44,624 nucleotides of DNA from an uncultured Clostridia bacterium (GCA_947307175.1 CAMZIK010000009.1:1-44624); one strand, 5' to 3'; shown: positions 32,785 to 40,772, counted from the first letter of the stretch. The notes: a model not told the origin generated them from the letters alone. Translations and numbers: made by a program.

Positions 32785-35700
32785 TCACCGATCCTTGTGG
32801 AATTCATCGTCCACATTCTTAAAACCTGTAACGATATTGATGTTGCCGTTGCCCATATCCATTCTGGCAAATTCCACACGATAATAGCGGATACCGTCTT
32901 CAAACACACGGCGGAACGGAACTGAATAGATCGGCTTCCCTTCTGTATTTGCGATTATCTTTTCAGGTGTGACAGCCTCGATAAAACGCTGTCTGTCCTC
33001 CTGCAGGACAAGCTTGGAATAGAAGAGGAAGGCATCATAATACTTTTCTATCTTTACTGCTTCCATCGTCGGAAGATAATGGACCATCTCATCGTCTACC
33101 CTGAACAGCTCAAACTGCTGGGTTTCCATATCCTTGATGAACCACACAGAATCATAGCTTCGGGTAAGCGCTTCGATAACAGCGGAACGTTCACGCAGAG
33201 ACCGCTGTATCTGCATTTCTTTATTAACCTCTTCGTCCACGTTTCTGAAACCTGTTACGATGCCTGTTTTTCCGCCGGGCAGATCAAGCTTTGAAAACTC
33301 GACTCTGTAATAGCGGACACCGTTTTCAAAGACACGGCGGAACGGCACAGAATAGATAGGCTTATTTTCCGTATTCTTTACGATGTTTTCAACTGAGACT
33401 CCGTCAAGGAACTGCTGCCTGTCCTGTTCAAGAACAAGCTTGGAATAGAAAGCAAACGCATCTGAGAATTTCTTGAGCTTCATTGCCATATGTGCAGGCA
33501 TAAGGTGTACCATTTCCTGATCGATACGGTACAGTTCAAACTGCTGAGTCTGCACATCATTGATGAGCCATACAGAATCGTATCCCTTGGTAAGTGCTTC
33601 AATGACAGCAGAGCGCACAGCCTTGTCGGATTCTGCCTGCTGGTGCAGGTCGGTATTGTCGGTAAAGAAGACAATATAATATCCGTTCTCGTTTTCAGCT
33701 TCAAGATGCTGTCCGTAATAGTTTGCCCAGCGTACCTTTCCGTCCTTGCGTATGATGCGGAACTCCACAAAATCGTGCTTGGAACGGTCTTCATACAGCT
33801 GTTTTTTTATTGATTCGGAAACGCTCTGATAATCGTCGGGATGTATCATTCCACGGAAATTAAAGCCTGAATACTCCTTGAACTCCTCAAGGCTTTCACA
33901 GCCGTAAATATCGCAGACAGCCTTATTTGCATATATCAGTTCTTCGCTGTCGTCAGCCTTGTAGATGAACAGACCGCCGTGCATATGCTCGCCAAAAGGC
34001 TCAACAACAGCAAGGATACGCTCGATCGGCAGGTCTTTCTTCGGATCTCTTATCGAAAGAACAGCAATGGCAACAGCGATATCGCCTGTATTCTTATTAC
34101 TTCCGATCCAGCGGGCAAAAGCGTGCAGAACAAAGCCGTCGGGCATTTTCAGATCAAAGTAGTTCATTCCGCCTCGTTCACTGCACTTTTTCACAACATG
34201 ATCCCAGAATGTGTTGCTGAATGATGTATACTCATGCGACATAAATTGTGTATCCATACCGAAAAAGCGGTCCATAAACTGTCGGTATGAAGCATTGCAC
34301 CTAACAAAGCGTGCTGTTTTATCCCTTATCTCTATGATTCCGACAGGTACTGAATTAAAGGAATGGCGCAGAGAATCTTCACCCTGGCTGGCGATAACGT
34401 CCAGATCGTTAAGATTGAGGCTTCCGATCGTTTCAAAGTAGTCAGACACATCTGTTTCCTCATACCCGATCTGTATATTCTTTTCGTATCTTTCAACGAT
34501 CTTTTCATAAGGGATAGGTTTACAGAAATAGAATCCCTGGAGCTTAGAGCAGCCGATCTCCTGAAGGAAGCTTACCTGCTCCTGTGTTTCAACGCCTTCG
34601 CAGACGGTGCTGACTTTCAGCGACGCAGCCATTTTCATAAGTTCAGCCAGAACGACCCTTGCGCTGTCGCTCTCGTCAAGTCTGCGCATAAAGCTCATAT
34701 CAAATTTTATCAGGTCAAACCTGATGCTTTGCAGCACTTCGAGCGAAGAATAACCGCTTCCGAAATCGTCAAGCCACACGGGGAAACCGAGCTGCTGGAA
34801 ACGTGCGATCTGGCCTTTCATGAATTCGAGGCTGCTGCCGACAACACTCTCTGTTATCTCAACGGTTATCATGTTCCTCTGGATCCCCGACTCATCGACA
34901 CGTTTGCATATCTCCTCAACTATATCGCACGAACCGAAATCAGAACGTGAAAGGTTGATAGAATGAGAAACGACATTAAATCCTGCTTCCTGCTGGCGCT
35001 TCATCTTATCAAGCACCTGTTCGAGCACATACAGATCAAGTTTATATATCTGTCCTGATTCCTCAAGATACGGGATAAACTCAGCAGGAGACATGAAACC
35101 TCTTTCGGGGTCTATCCATCTTGCAAGGGCTTCCTCTTCGCACACTCTGCCGTTTATAGCACGAACGATAGGCTGATAATAAACCTTTATCCACTTTTCA
35201 CTGATAGCCTTATCTATGCTCGACTGGATATAGCGGCGGCGGCTGTTTGCCTCGCTCAGATCGCTGGTATAATATTTATAGCATGACTTTTCAGACCTGT
35301 TGACAGCATCACAAGCCATTTTTGCTCTGTCATAGGCTGTGCTGACGGGAACATCCTCAATAGATAACAGATAGATACCCACTCTTGCCGGCAGATGATC
35401 TTCTTTATTTTCGAACTCGTCAAAGAAAGACCGCAGCCTGTCTTCAAGCCCGTCCGCCGTAGTGGCTACGGCAAAGCGGTCTGCTCCGATGTGGCAGCAT
35501 TCCTCATGCCCGAAGAACCCTGCAAGAATATCCGCAACAGACTTGAGCAGTCTATCGCCTTCAGCAAATCCAAAGCGAGAGTTGTAATATTTCATTCCGT
35601 TAAGGTCGATATACAGAAGGCAGCCCGTTTCCCCTTCATTCAACATCTTCTCTTTCCCGATCTCACAGTGCTTGAAAAAACGAGTCAGGTTCGGAAGCCC

Positions 35701-36192
35701 CGTCAACATATCATAATTTGCAGCTCTGAGGATACTTTCCTCATGAAGAACGCTGTTTATCATACGGTTCATACCGCTTGCGGCAGATTCTTCGCCTTCG
35801 ACATATACGCCTTCGTCCATATACCAGACCTGTGCAAGACGGGCACCTGTCTCGGTAAATATATGTTTTCCGTGAGCATGTATCACATGATAATCCGAAT
35901 CTACTCCTGCTCTGGTCCTGAATACGACCTCATACTCGGCAGAATCTTCGGCTGCAAATTTCACAGACGCTTCGATGATCCTTTGCCTGTCATCAGGATG
36001 CATATCCTTATACATATCATGGTCCATATCCCAGACAGCCTGCGCCCTGTCTGAATATCCTAAAAGTTCGCAAAAACCGTCAGAAAGCAGGATAGTAACT
36101 ACTGAATTGTCGATGAGCTGATACACTGCAAGCGGTTGTTTCTGAGATTCCAGAGCTATTCTGACCTCATCAGGATACGTGTATCGGTCCAT
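32785..36192 (-). CDS. PAS-GGDEF-EAL-PAS cyclic-di-GMP signalling protein with tandem C-terminal domains
   Basis: A 1135-residue cytoplasmic protein. Order: a PAS-like domain (about 15-140), a GGDEF domain (about 155-310), an EAL domain (about 320-580), a PAS-like region (about 620-720), another PAS (about 735-855) and two near-identical domains of about 137 residues (860-999 and 1000-1135). The GGDEF signature reads GADRF (236-240), so diguanylate cyclase activity is probably lost and it may only bind GTP. The EAL domain has EEEALARW (EAL at 354-356), the VEITESV segment and DDFGSGYSSL, so it should hydrolyse cyclic di-GMP. The repeated C-terminal domains start SAVIEAL and share PIYSVPFRRVFE, and are probably input modules. 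It has its own promoter. Confidence 0.9.
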   Translation of the reverse strand: MDRYTYPDEVRIALESQKQPLAVYQLIDNSVVTILLSDGFCELLGYSDRAQAVWDMDHDMYKDMHPDDRQRIIEASVKFAAEDSAEYEVVFRTRAGVDSDYHVIHAHGKHIFTETGARLAQVWYMDEGVYVEGEESAASGMNRMINSVLHEESILRAANYDMLTGLPNLTRFFKHCEIGKEKMLNEGETGCLLYIDLNGMKYYNSRFGFAEGDRLLKSVADILAGFFGHEECCHIGADRFAVATTADGLEDRLRSFFDEFENKEDHLPARVGIYLLSIEDVPVSTAYDRAKMACDAVNRSEKSCYKYYTSDLSEANSRRRYIQSSIDKAISEKWIKVYYQPIVRAINGRVCEEEALARWIDPERGFMSPAEFIPYLEESGQIYKLDLYVLEQVLDKMKRQQEAGFNVVSHSINLSRSDFGSCDIVEEICKRVDESGIQRNMITVEITESVVGSSLEFMKGQIARFQQLGFPVWLDDFGSGYSSLEVLQSIRFDLIKFDMSFMRRLDESDSARVVLAELMKMAASLKVSTVCEGVETQEQVSFLQEIGCSKLQGFYFCKPIPYEKIVERYEKNIQIGYEETDVSDYFETIGSLNLNDLDVIASQGEDSLRHSFNSVPVGIIEIRDKTARFVRCNASYRQFMDRFFGMDTQFMSHEYTSFSNTFWDHVVKKCSERGGMNYFDLKMPDGFVLHAFARWIGSNKNTGDIAVAIAVLSIRDPKKDLPIERILAVVEPFGEHMHGGLFIYKADDSEELIYANKAVCDIYGCESLEEFKEYSGFNFRGMIHPDDYQSVSESIKKQLYEDRSKHDFVEFRIIRKDGKVRWANYYGQHLEAENENGYYIVFFTDNTDLHQQAESDKAVRSAVIEALTKGYDSVWLINDVQTQQFELYRIDQEMVHLMPAHMAMKLKKFSDAFAFYSKLVLEQDRQQFLDGVSVENIVKNTENKPIYSVPFRRVFENGVRYYRVEFSKLDLPGGKTGIVTGFRNVDEEVNKEMQIQRSLRERSAVIEALTRSYDSVWFIKDMETQQFELFRVDDEMVHYLPTMEAVKIEKYYDAFLFYSKLVLQEDRQRFIEAVTPEKIIANTEGKPIYSVPFRRVFEDGIRYYRVEFARMDMGNGNINIVTGFKNVDDEFHKDR
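32788..33615 (-). repeat. Tandem repeat of a 137-residue domain inside the GGDEF-EAL gene
   Basis: Two adjacent copies (33615-33196 and 33195-32788) encode nearly the same domain, sharing SAVIEALT, YDSVW, QTQQFEL or ETQQFEL, FYSKLVL, DRQ, PIYSVPFRRVFE and NVD. Protein identity is roughly two thirds, so the duplication is old but recognisable in the DNA. Confidence 0.85.
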
Positions 36193-36246
36193 AGTATTAT
36201 CCTCCTTTCATTTTGGTAAAACAGTATAAGTCATTACTTCGTTTTC

Positions 36247-36275
36247 ATTATATCATAAATTAATAGAAATTTCAA
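36247..36275 (-). promoter_or_regulatory. Promoter of the PAS-GGDEF-EAL gene
   Basis: On the minus strand TTGAAA (36275-36270), 17-bp spacer, TATAAT (36252-36247), about 55 bp before the start codon. The rest of the interval to 36400 is AT-rich, with no gene seen. Confidence 0.8.
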
Positions 36276-36413
36276 GTCTTGATATTAAATAATAGTATCA
36301 AAATCATATATTTTTAAACAAAAAGTGCGGCGAAAAGCCTTTCTGAAGCTGTTTCGGACAGAAAAATATCAAACAGAAAAAATTTTAAGATTTTTTTGAA
36401 AAACTCAGGATCC

Positions 36414-36452
36414 TGCAAGCGTATTGCAAGGGTGGGGATGATATTATATAGA
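36414..36452 (+). promoter_or_regulatory. TGCAA-box promoter of the tiny-ORF unit (copy I)
   Basis: TGCAAG occurs at 36414 and 36425, 11 bp apart. The second lies in TTGCAA (36424-36429), then 17 bp, then TATAGA (36447-36452). Five other promoters between 40.2 and 42.2 kb share this layout, though at 40.2 and 42.0 kb the distal box is degenerate. Confidence 0.7.
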
Positions 36453-36495
36453 CACAGCAAGGGAAACAACAAAAACACGAAAGGAGAAAACGGCT

Positions 36496-36594
36496 ATGAG
36501 CAAAGGGACGGCGGCATTGATCGGCGGCGGGATAAGTCTTTTAAACCCAGTGATAGGTTTTGGGATATGCATTCTTCTCAGCGCACTGAACTGA
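36496..36594 (+). CDS. Tiny hydrophobic peptide (32 residues)
   Basis: A 32-codon ORF with AAAGGAG 9 bp before ATG 36496. The peptide begins MSKGTAALIGGGISLLNP and continues with a hydrophobic stretch containing one Cys, ending SALN. One membrane helix is likely; there is no charged signal peptide. It could be a leaderless membrane-active peptide, a type I toxin-like peptide or a regulatory leader. The unit is driven by the TGCAA-box promoter at 36414 and is followed by another tiny ORF. Unrecognised; the argument for it is the strong ribosome site and promoter. Confidence 0.5.
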   Translation: MSKGTAALIGGGISLLNPVIGFGICILLSALN

Positions 36595-36650
36595 CAAGTA
36601 TAAATAAGTACTTGAAACAAACCAATAAACGAAGAAAGGAGGAAACGAAG

Positions 36651-36710
36651 ATGATGAAAGCATTGTTTGCGATCGGAACAGCGGTGCTGCTCATGGGTAT
36701 AGCAATATGA
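36651..36710 (+). CDS. Tiny membrane peptide (19 residues)
   Basis: A 19-codon ORF with AAAGGAGG 7 bp before ATG 36651, encoding MMKALFAIGTAVLLMGIAI, essentially one short hydrophobic segment. It resembles in size and character the 22-residue peptide at 41088-41156. A longer reading in the same frame from 36396 is unlikely because it crosses the promoter. Function unknown; it may be a small membrane regulator or toxin. Confidence 0.5.
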   Translation: MMKALFAIGTAVLLMGIAI

Positions 36711-36830
36711 TCCGAAACGGCAGATGATAAAACCGAAAGCAGAAAACTATTTCTGATCATTCCGGAAGCATTAAAAAAGCTTATCATTATGGCTTCCTGA
36801 ACGGGAAGACGACTAAAAAAAGGAGTCGCA

Positions 36831-36854
36831 ATGACATTTATGAATACTGAATAA
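36831..36854 (+). other. Seven-codon ORF with strong ribosome site
   Basis: AAAGGAG precedes ATG 36831 by about 5 bp. The ORF (MTFMNTE) ends in TAA within the terminator stem. It may be a translated leader or chance; listed because two larger tiny ORFs in the same transcript have equally strong ribosome sites. Confidence 0.25.
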
Positions 36855-36888
36855 AGCGTTCGTATCAAATAAGATGCGAACGCTTTTG
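36853..36888 (+). terminator. Terminator of the tiny-ORF unit
   Basis: AAAGCGTTCG (36853-36862) pairs with CGAACGCTTT (36877-36886), with further pairing inside, then a T run. Confidence 0.8.
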
Positions 36889-36940
36889 TGTGGGGAGATG
36901 ATACTGATAAGTGTTAAGCTGCCGCATTTCATACAACGCA

Positions 36941-36969
36941 ACAAAAAGGCGGCCGCAGAGGGTCGCCTT
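36941..36969 (-). terminator. Terminator of the truncated protease copy
   Basis: On the minus strand AAGGCG (36969-36964) pairs with CGCCTT (36951-36946), followed by TTTTTG. It lies at the end of the gene fragment ending at 36976. Confidence 0.6.
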
Positions 36970-36975
36970 GATCTT

Positions 36976-37710
36976 TTACTTGGTATAGAGTGCTTTGATG
37001 CAGGCGTTGCCGGGTGCAAAATCGGTCTTTAATACAGTTTTTGCATCGGCATCGGTGAGGTCTTTCCATGTGCCGTCCACAAGAACGAATGACTGTCCTT
37101 TTTCTGAAACGGTCTTATAATCCGCAGCTCCGAAATCGTGGCTCTCGCCCTCGACAGGTGCGCCGTCTGAATAGGTGATGACCACTGCGTAGTCCTCGAC
37201 TTCAACGGGCGTTGTCAGCACAACTGTATGATAACCGTGATAGTCGAGCGAAGCGTCCTGGGTGTAAATCACATTTTTGAAGTCGGCGGACATGATTTCT
37301 ATCCTGATGTTCTGCTTGTCAGAATCATTGAAAGTGCCGACAGCCGCCAGCTTGCCTTTCTTGTGAAACACATTTGCTGTCTTGGTGGAATCGCCTGTTT
37401 TGATGATCCTGTCCATCTCGTTGCCTGCGTCATAGCTGAGAACTTCGGAATACTTATCGCTGATAGTATGGCTTATCGTATAATTAAACGGGCAATCATA
37501 CGAAACGTAGTTGAAGCCCTCTCCCATATTTGAGTTATACACTATCCAGGCACCGTCCTGCGATGCGGGCGTATTGAAATACTCCTTGGGAAAATGGTCG
37601 TCGTAGCCAACGATAGTCACATCGTGGTCAAATTTCGCATCTGCGCCGTAGATGTAGGTGTAATACTTGCCGAATGAGCCTTTTGCTTTATCCTCGTCGC
37701 ATATTGAGCT
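36976..37710 (-). pseudogene. 5'-truncated copy of the papain-like lipoprotein
   Basis: The frame reads about 244 residues matching the C-terminal half of the protease at 5357-6751: DDHFPKEYF, AWIVYNSN, SADFKNVIYTQ and PGNACIKALYTK all align. The frame opens upstream of the GTG at 37620 back to a TAA at 37711-37713, giving extra residues around FDHDVTIVGYDDHF that contain the catalytic His. The first half, with the signal peptide, lipobox and catalytic Cys, is missing and no homologous remnant is seen upstream. It should be inactive as a protease. Probable relic of a gene duplication or transfer. Confidence 0.8.
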
Positions 37711-37808
37711 TTATAGTTTTGCTCTCTGCCCTGATGACAAATTGTAGAAAACAACATGGCATGAAAGCTTTTGTATTATGTTTTGACTTAACAAGAATAT
37801 GATAACAC

Positions 37809-37843
37809 AAAACCAAACCAAATGCAAGCATTTAGTTTGGTTT
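37809..37843 (-). terminator. Hairpin terminator after the DUF5131-like gene
   Basis: A near-perfect 16-bp inverted repeat (37810-37825 and 37828-37843) with TTTTGTG following on the minus strand. On the plus strand there is no T run. Confidence 0.6.
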
Positions 37844-37909
37844 GATCGATACAGTCTGAAATTGTCTGTGATGCAATACTGCTCTATTACTGCAAATCGC
37901 TCAGCAGTT

Positions 37910-38692
37910 TTATTGTTGGTCGTTCTGAGGCGAAATATCGGGTATAGATCCGTCTGTGATCTTATAGTCTATCCCTGCTTTGCGGGCTTGAGATACCTGT
38001 AAATGCCGTGGTATATGATACTTTCTTCCGTCTTTTATAAAATACGCTCCTGTCTGATGAAACTGAAAAGCAACGCCCTTGTTCATACACTGTCGGCGAA
38101 CATCAAGCACCCATTTATAATCAAGCGGCCGCACGTTTAAGCCTGATTCGCCTGAGCAAGCCACCTCGCAGATACTGCCGTCAAGATACTTTTCAAGATC
38201 GACTGGGCCAAGCATAGGACCGAGAATGATAGTTTTGTACTTGATAGGAAGTTCGGCGAAGATCGGCAGGCGGAAATCAGCACGATCCTGATTTTCGCAG
38301 GTGCAGCCAACGATAACATTATCATAGCCGTCGCCCCAGTCAGCAGGTACACATTCCAGAAAGCGCTCGATGCGCTTCGTAAAAAAGTAAAACATACAAT
38401 CTTTGCGAAGCTTTATCATTTCCCAGCATTCATCACGCCATTCGTCTGCGTCCTTGAGTAAAAAATCAGAGGTAAAGCAGGTCATGACAATAGAGCCGGG
38501 AGCGATCTTCATCGTTCTGTCACGTTTCTTTTTTATCGGCAGGTCGAAATTCAGCGTTTTGCGGCATTTCTCCGACGATACCGGGCTGCCGTACGCTTCA
38601 TCCTGCCGATAAACATAGCAGTAACGGCACCCTTCGGAATATTTTGTACAACCGTGCCAGGGATTCCAGCTTACATATTTCTGTTCGATCAT
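37910..38692 (-). CDS. DUF5131-like protein (phage Gp37/Gp68 family)
   Basis: A 260-residue protein with the opening WNPWHGCTKYSEGCRYCYVY that marks the phage Gp37/Gp68 (DUF5131) family. The three clustered cysteines recall an iron-sulfur radical SAM motif, though the spacing differs from CxxxCxxC. The middle has FFTKRIERFLE and the C-terminal SGESGLNVRPLDYKWVLDVRRQC is also a family block. Function is unknown; the family is common in phages and mobile islands, consistent with the accessory character of the region. The start is ATG 38692; a weak GGTGAAG ribosome site is seen. A hairpin terminator follows the stop. Confidence 0.82.
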   Translation of the reverse strand: MIEQKYVSWNPWHGCTKYSEGCRYCYVYRQDEAYGSPVSSEKCRKTLNFDLPIKKKRDRTMKIAPGSIVMTCFTSDFLLKDADEWRDECWEMIKLRKDCMFYFFTKRIERFLECVPADWGDGYDNVIVGCTCENQDRADFRLPIFAELPIKYKTIILGPMLGPVDLEKYLDGSICEVACSGESGLNVRPLDYKWVLDVRRQCMNKGVAFQFHQTGAYFIKDGRKYHIPRHLQVSQARKAGIDYKITDGSIPDISPQNDQQ

Positions 38693-38857
38693 TTTTCTTC
38701 ACCCAAAGCCTGCAAATACAGATCAATCTTGATTTTTATCTTATATCATTACGTGCGGTACTATATTTTGATGTATAGTTTGAGATCAGTTTTAATTCAT
38801 TCATTTCTTCTCCTTACCAAACAGTTAAATTGCAAGATTATGTTACTGAGTTCATAC

Positions 38858-39463
38858 CTACCAATGCCTTTGCAGCACGGCATTACGTATCATATCGATC
38901 TCTGCCTGAGCATTCAGAATATGGACACTGCAAAGCGGGAATGACATTTTGCCGTGTTCATCATTAACAGCAACGCTCAGATAAACGCCCGTCGGGACCA
39001 TACGGTAATGACCTCTTATCGTTACTATATCAGTAATACTGTCAAGCCTTAGTACAACACTGTTTTTGATAAACAGAAAATATCTGCCAAGCCTGAACTG
39101 ATCGTTCGCAAAGGGCTGTGCCCAGGCAAAGTCGATCAACATCATCCGCCCTCCGTCTGCGGCAAGGTAGGAGTTGAACCTTTTTGAGGCTCCTGCCCGC
39201 AGTCTGTAGGTAAGCCAGCAAAGAAAAGCAAACACAGCACTTACTGAGGCACCTATGGCCAAAGCAAGCCAGATACTCTCCCCAAAAGCAACAATGAGAA
39301 GAGTTAATATCACACCCTCAAGAACAGTCACCACAATGGGGACTGCTCCAAGCCTGGGCACACGCATTACTTTGCAGTAGTTATGTAAGGCGTAGCTTAA
39401 CTGATTAAGCTGTTGCTCGTTCATCATCCCAGCAACATAGGGATCTTGGTTAAATTGTGACAT
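38858..39463 (-). CDS. Two-transmembrane hypothetical protein
   Basis: A 201-residue protein I do not recognise. After about 45 polar residues come two membrane segments (about 45-65 and 68-88), then a soluble domain with short beta-like runs (YFLFIKNSVVLRLDSI, GVYLSVAV). The layout suggests a small membrane protein with a cytoplasmic beta domain of the PH-like kind, but this is a guess. AGGAGG lies 12 bp before ATG 39463 and its promoter is at 39540-39568. It stands alone. Confidence 0.75.
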   Translation of the reverse strand: MSQFNQDPYVAGMMNEQQLNQLSYALHNYCKVMRVPRLGAVPIVVTVLEGVILTLLIVAFGESIWLALAIGASVSAVFAFLCWLTYRLRAGASKRFNSYLAADGGRMMLIDFAWAQPFANDQFRLGRYFLFIKNSVVLRLDSITDIVTIRGHYRMVPTGVYLSVAVNDEHGKMSFPLCSVHILNAQAEIDMIRNAVLQRHW

Positions 39464-39539
39464 CAGCGTTGAAACCTCCTGTAACAGTGTAATAGCGGAT
39501 CGGGCATGGCGCGCATGGCGAATGGATAATTGTTATTAT

Positions 39540-39568
39540 ATTATAACACATTGCTCGTCATTCGTCTA
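39540..39568 (-). promoter_or_regulatory. Promoter of the two-TM hypothetical gene
   Basis: On the minus strand TAGACG (39568-39563), 17-bp spacer, TATAAT (39545-39540). The -35 is weak. Confidence 0.55.
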
Positions 39569-39582
39569 CTTATTTCTGTTTT

Positions 39583-39606
39583 TATCATTTTGTCCCTAAA
39601 ATGATA
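39583..39606. repeat. Inverted repeat in the intergenic region
   Basis: TATCATTTT and AAAATGATA form a perfect 9-bp stem with a 6-nt loop. No T tract follows on either strand; it could be an operator or a weak terminator. Confidence 0.4.
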
Positions 39607-39614
39607 TACTATAA

Positions 39615-39800
39615 GGGACGCAACAAGGCATTCTCGATAGTCATAATTCTTTTATTCTTCGAAAGATATACTTACAGCAGCCAGGCCATATAGTAGGGCA
39701 TATAGTATACATTGCCTTCACACCGCATGCTGAAGACAAGCTGAGTCGGTATTTTGCCAACTCAGGTCAGAACCGCTTTATGTATGTAATAAACGAATAA
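39615..39800 (+). pseudogene. Probable coding remnant without a start
   Basis: A 61-codon open reading stretch ending at TAA 39798-39800, with no start codon near its beginning. The last 30 residues read like real protein (TPHAEDKLSRYFANSGQNRF, ending MYVINE). It may be the tail of a decayed gene. I see nothing else between the two-TM gene and the fragment at 39924 apart from hairpins. Confidence 0.3.
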
Positions 39801-39858
39801 AACGAAAAACCCCTTTTTAATCTGATGATCCGTATAACAGCATACCGATCCAGACGGC

Positions 39859-39896
39859 AAAACGGCGCCCTGCAGTGTGCAGAGCGCCGAGCTTTT
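39859..39896. terminator. Terminator hairpin
   Basis: CGGCGC (39863-39868) pairs with GCGCCG (39884-39889) with inner CTGCA/TGCAG. An A tract on the left and CTTTT on the right allow use in both directions. Downstream of the fragment at 39924. Confidence 0.65.
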
Positions 39897-39923
39897 GTAT
39901 CCTGTTATTATTTATCGTTTGGT

Positions 39924-40179
39924 TTATGCCTTTTCAAAGAACAGGAAACCGTAGCCGAGGTTCTCTCTGTTGAATTCGGGAATATCCATCCACACGCCGC
40001 CCTTCTGTATCTTGTGGAGCAGATTCCACTTGGGGGCATCTGCGTTCTTTGAATAACCCTTGGTGATGTCATAGCCGTTGAAGCCCTCGTGAGAGTAGTA
40101 ACCCTTGAATGCAGTACCATGGTATTCATCGAAATGAGCTGTGGGAAGAACTATATTCTTGTACCAGTCTTTTTGAATT
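39924..40179 (-). pseudogene. Secreted-protein fragment joined directly to a shared leader
   Basis: The frame ending at TAA 39924-39926 reads KDWYKNIVLPTAHFDEYHG and on to FLFFEKA, about 83 residues rich in Tyr, Gly and Phe. It lacks any ATG. Just upstream is the leader found before the secreted genes at 40823 and 41951 (GAAAAGG...AAAACAGAAAAGGAGAA), but here the leader runs straight into coding sequence at GAATTC (40175-40180) without the expected start codon and signal peptide. The simplest reading is a deletion that removed the signal peptide and N-terminus. The product is not recognised. Confidence 0.55.
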
Positions 40180-40245
40180 CTCCTTTTCTGTTTTTGATTT
40201 TGTTTTTGGTTTTTACTTTCGGTTTCGGGTTTTCCCTTTTCTTTG

Positions 40246-40274
40246 ACTTTAGTTTAACACACACATCTTTGCAG
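40246..40274 (-). promoter_or_regulatory. TGCAA-box promoter (copy VI)
   Basis: On the minus strand CTGCAA (40274-40269), 17-bp spacer, TAAAGT (40251-40246). The distal TGCAA box is degenerate. It drives the truncated unit at 39924. Confidence 0.55.
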
Positions 40275-40298
40275 GGCTCCGGCAAGGCTGCGGCAAAA

Positions 40299-40331
40299 CT
40301 AAAAGCACCCGTACAAACCGCACGAGTGCTT
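40299..40331 (-). terminator. Terminator of the repeat-peptide gene
   Basis: On the minus strand AAGCACTCGTGC pairs over 12 bp with GTACGGGTGCTT, then a T run. Confidence 0.85.
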
Positions 40332-40346
40332 GTATCTTTATAGATT

Positions 40347-40772
40347 TTAAAAGTTGAAATTGTAGCCAGCCTCACCTGGGTGCTTGCCGACTGCATTCAC
40401 ATAATTGCTTCCGCTTTCGCCGTCATGCTTGCCGTTCTCTTTAACTGCTGTGTCGCTGAAATCAAAGTTGAAACCAGCTTCACCTGGGTGCTTGCCGACT
40501 GCATTCACATAATTGCTTCCGCTTTCGCCGTCATGCTTGCCGTTCTCTTTAACTGCTGTGTCGCTGAAATCAAAGTTGAAACCAGCTTCACCTGGGTGCT
40601 TGCCGACTGCATTCACATAATTGCTTCCGCTTTCGCCGTCATGCTTGTAATTAGCGCTTGTGTCTGCCGATGCGGAGAATGCTGAGAATCCCGTTATCAT
40701 TGTTGCTGCTGCGAGTACCGATGCGATCGTTGAAATAAACTTTCTGCCGCTCTTTCTTGTCTTTGTTTCCAT
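40347..40772 (-). CDS. Secreted peptide precursor with internal tandem repeats
   Basis: A 141-residue Sec-type precursor: a basic start (METKTRKSGRKF), a hydrophobic core and a probable cleavage after ASA at residue 36. The mature part is built of the 36-residue unit GKHDGESGSNYVNAV plus GKHPGEAGFNFDF plus SDTAVKEN, present twice in full and once partly, so six related GKHxGExGxN motifs. The unit DNA (108 bp) is almost perfectly conserved, which points to recent expansion or homogenisation. AAGGAGG lies 9 bp before ATG 40772; ATG 40823 upstream is in frame, also with a ribosome site, and would add 17 residues. It has no recognised homologue. Possible roles are a multi-copy peptide signal, an antimicrobial or a surface protein. 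Confidence 0.75.
   Translation of the reverse strand: METKTRKSGRKFISTIASVLAAATMITGFSAFSASADTSANYKHDGESGSNYVNAVGKHPGEAGFNFDFSDTAVKENGKHDGESGSNYVNAVGKHPGEAGFNFDFSDTAVKENGKHDGESGSNYVNAVGKHPGEAGYNFNF
40373..40647. repeat. 108-bp direct repeat (2.5 copies)
   Basis: The sequence CACCTGGGTGCTTGCCGACT begins at 40373, 40481 and 40589, exactly 108 bp apart; the copies appear essentially identical until the divergence at about 40648. It lies inside the peptide-precursor gene and is not a CRISPR array. Confidence 0.9.

Noticed and set aside
34363..34950. A 195-residue plus-strand reading inside the GGDEF-EAL gene
   Set aside because: Antisense to conserved EAL-domain coding sequence with intact catalytic motifs.
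36396..36710. A 104-residue ORF running through the tiny-ORF unit
   Set aside because: Its first part crosses the TGCAA-box promoter and has no ribosome site; the last 19 codons have their own strong site and are annotated separately.
40373..40647. Repeats as a CRISPR array
   Set aside because: The units are 108 bp, essentially identical throughout, with no variable spacers, and keep one protein frame.
40380..40685. A 101-residue plus-strand reading across the 108-bp repeats
   Set aside because: It is a by-product of the tandem repeat; the minus strand has the signal peptide, promoter and ribosome site.
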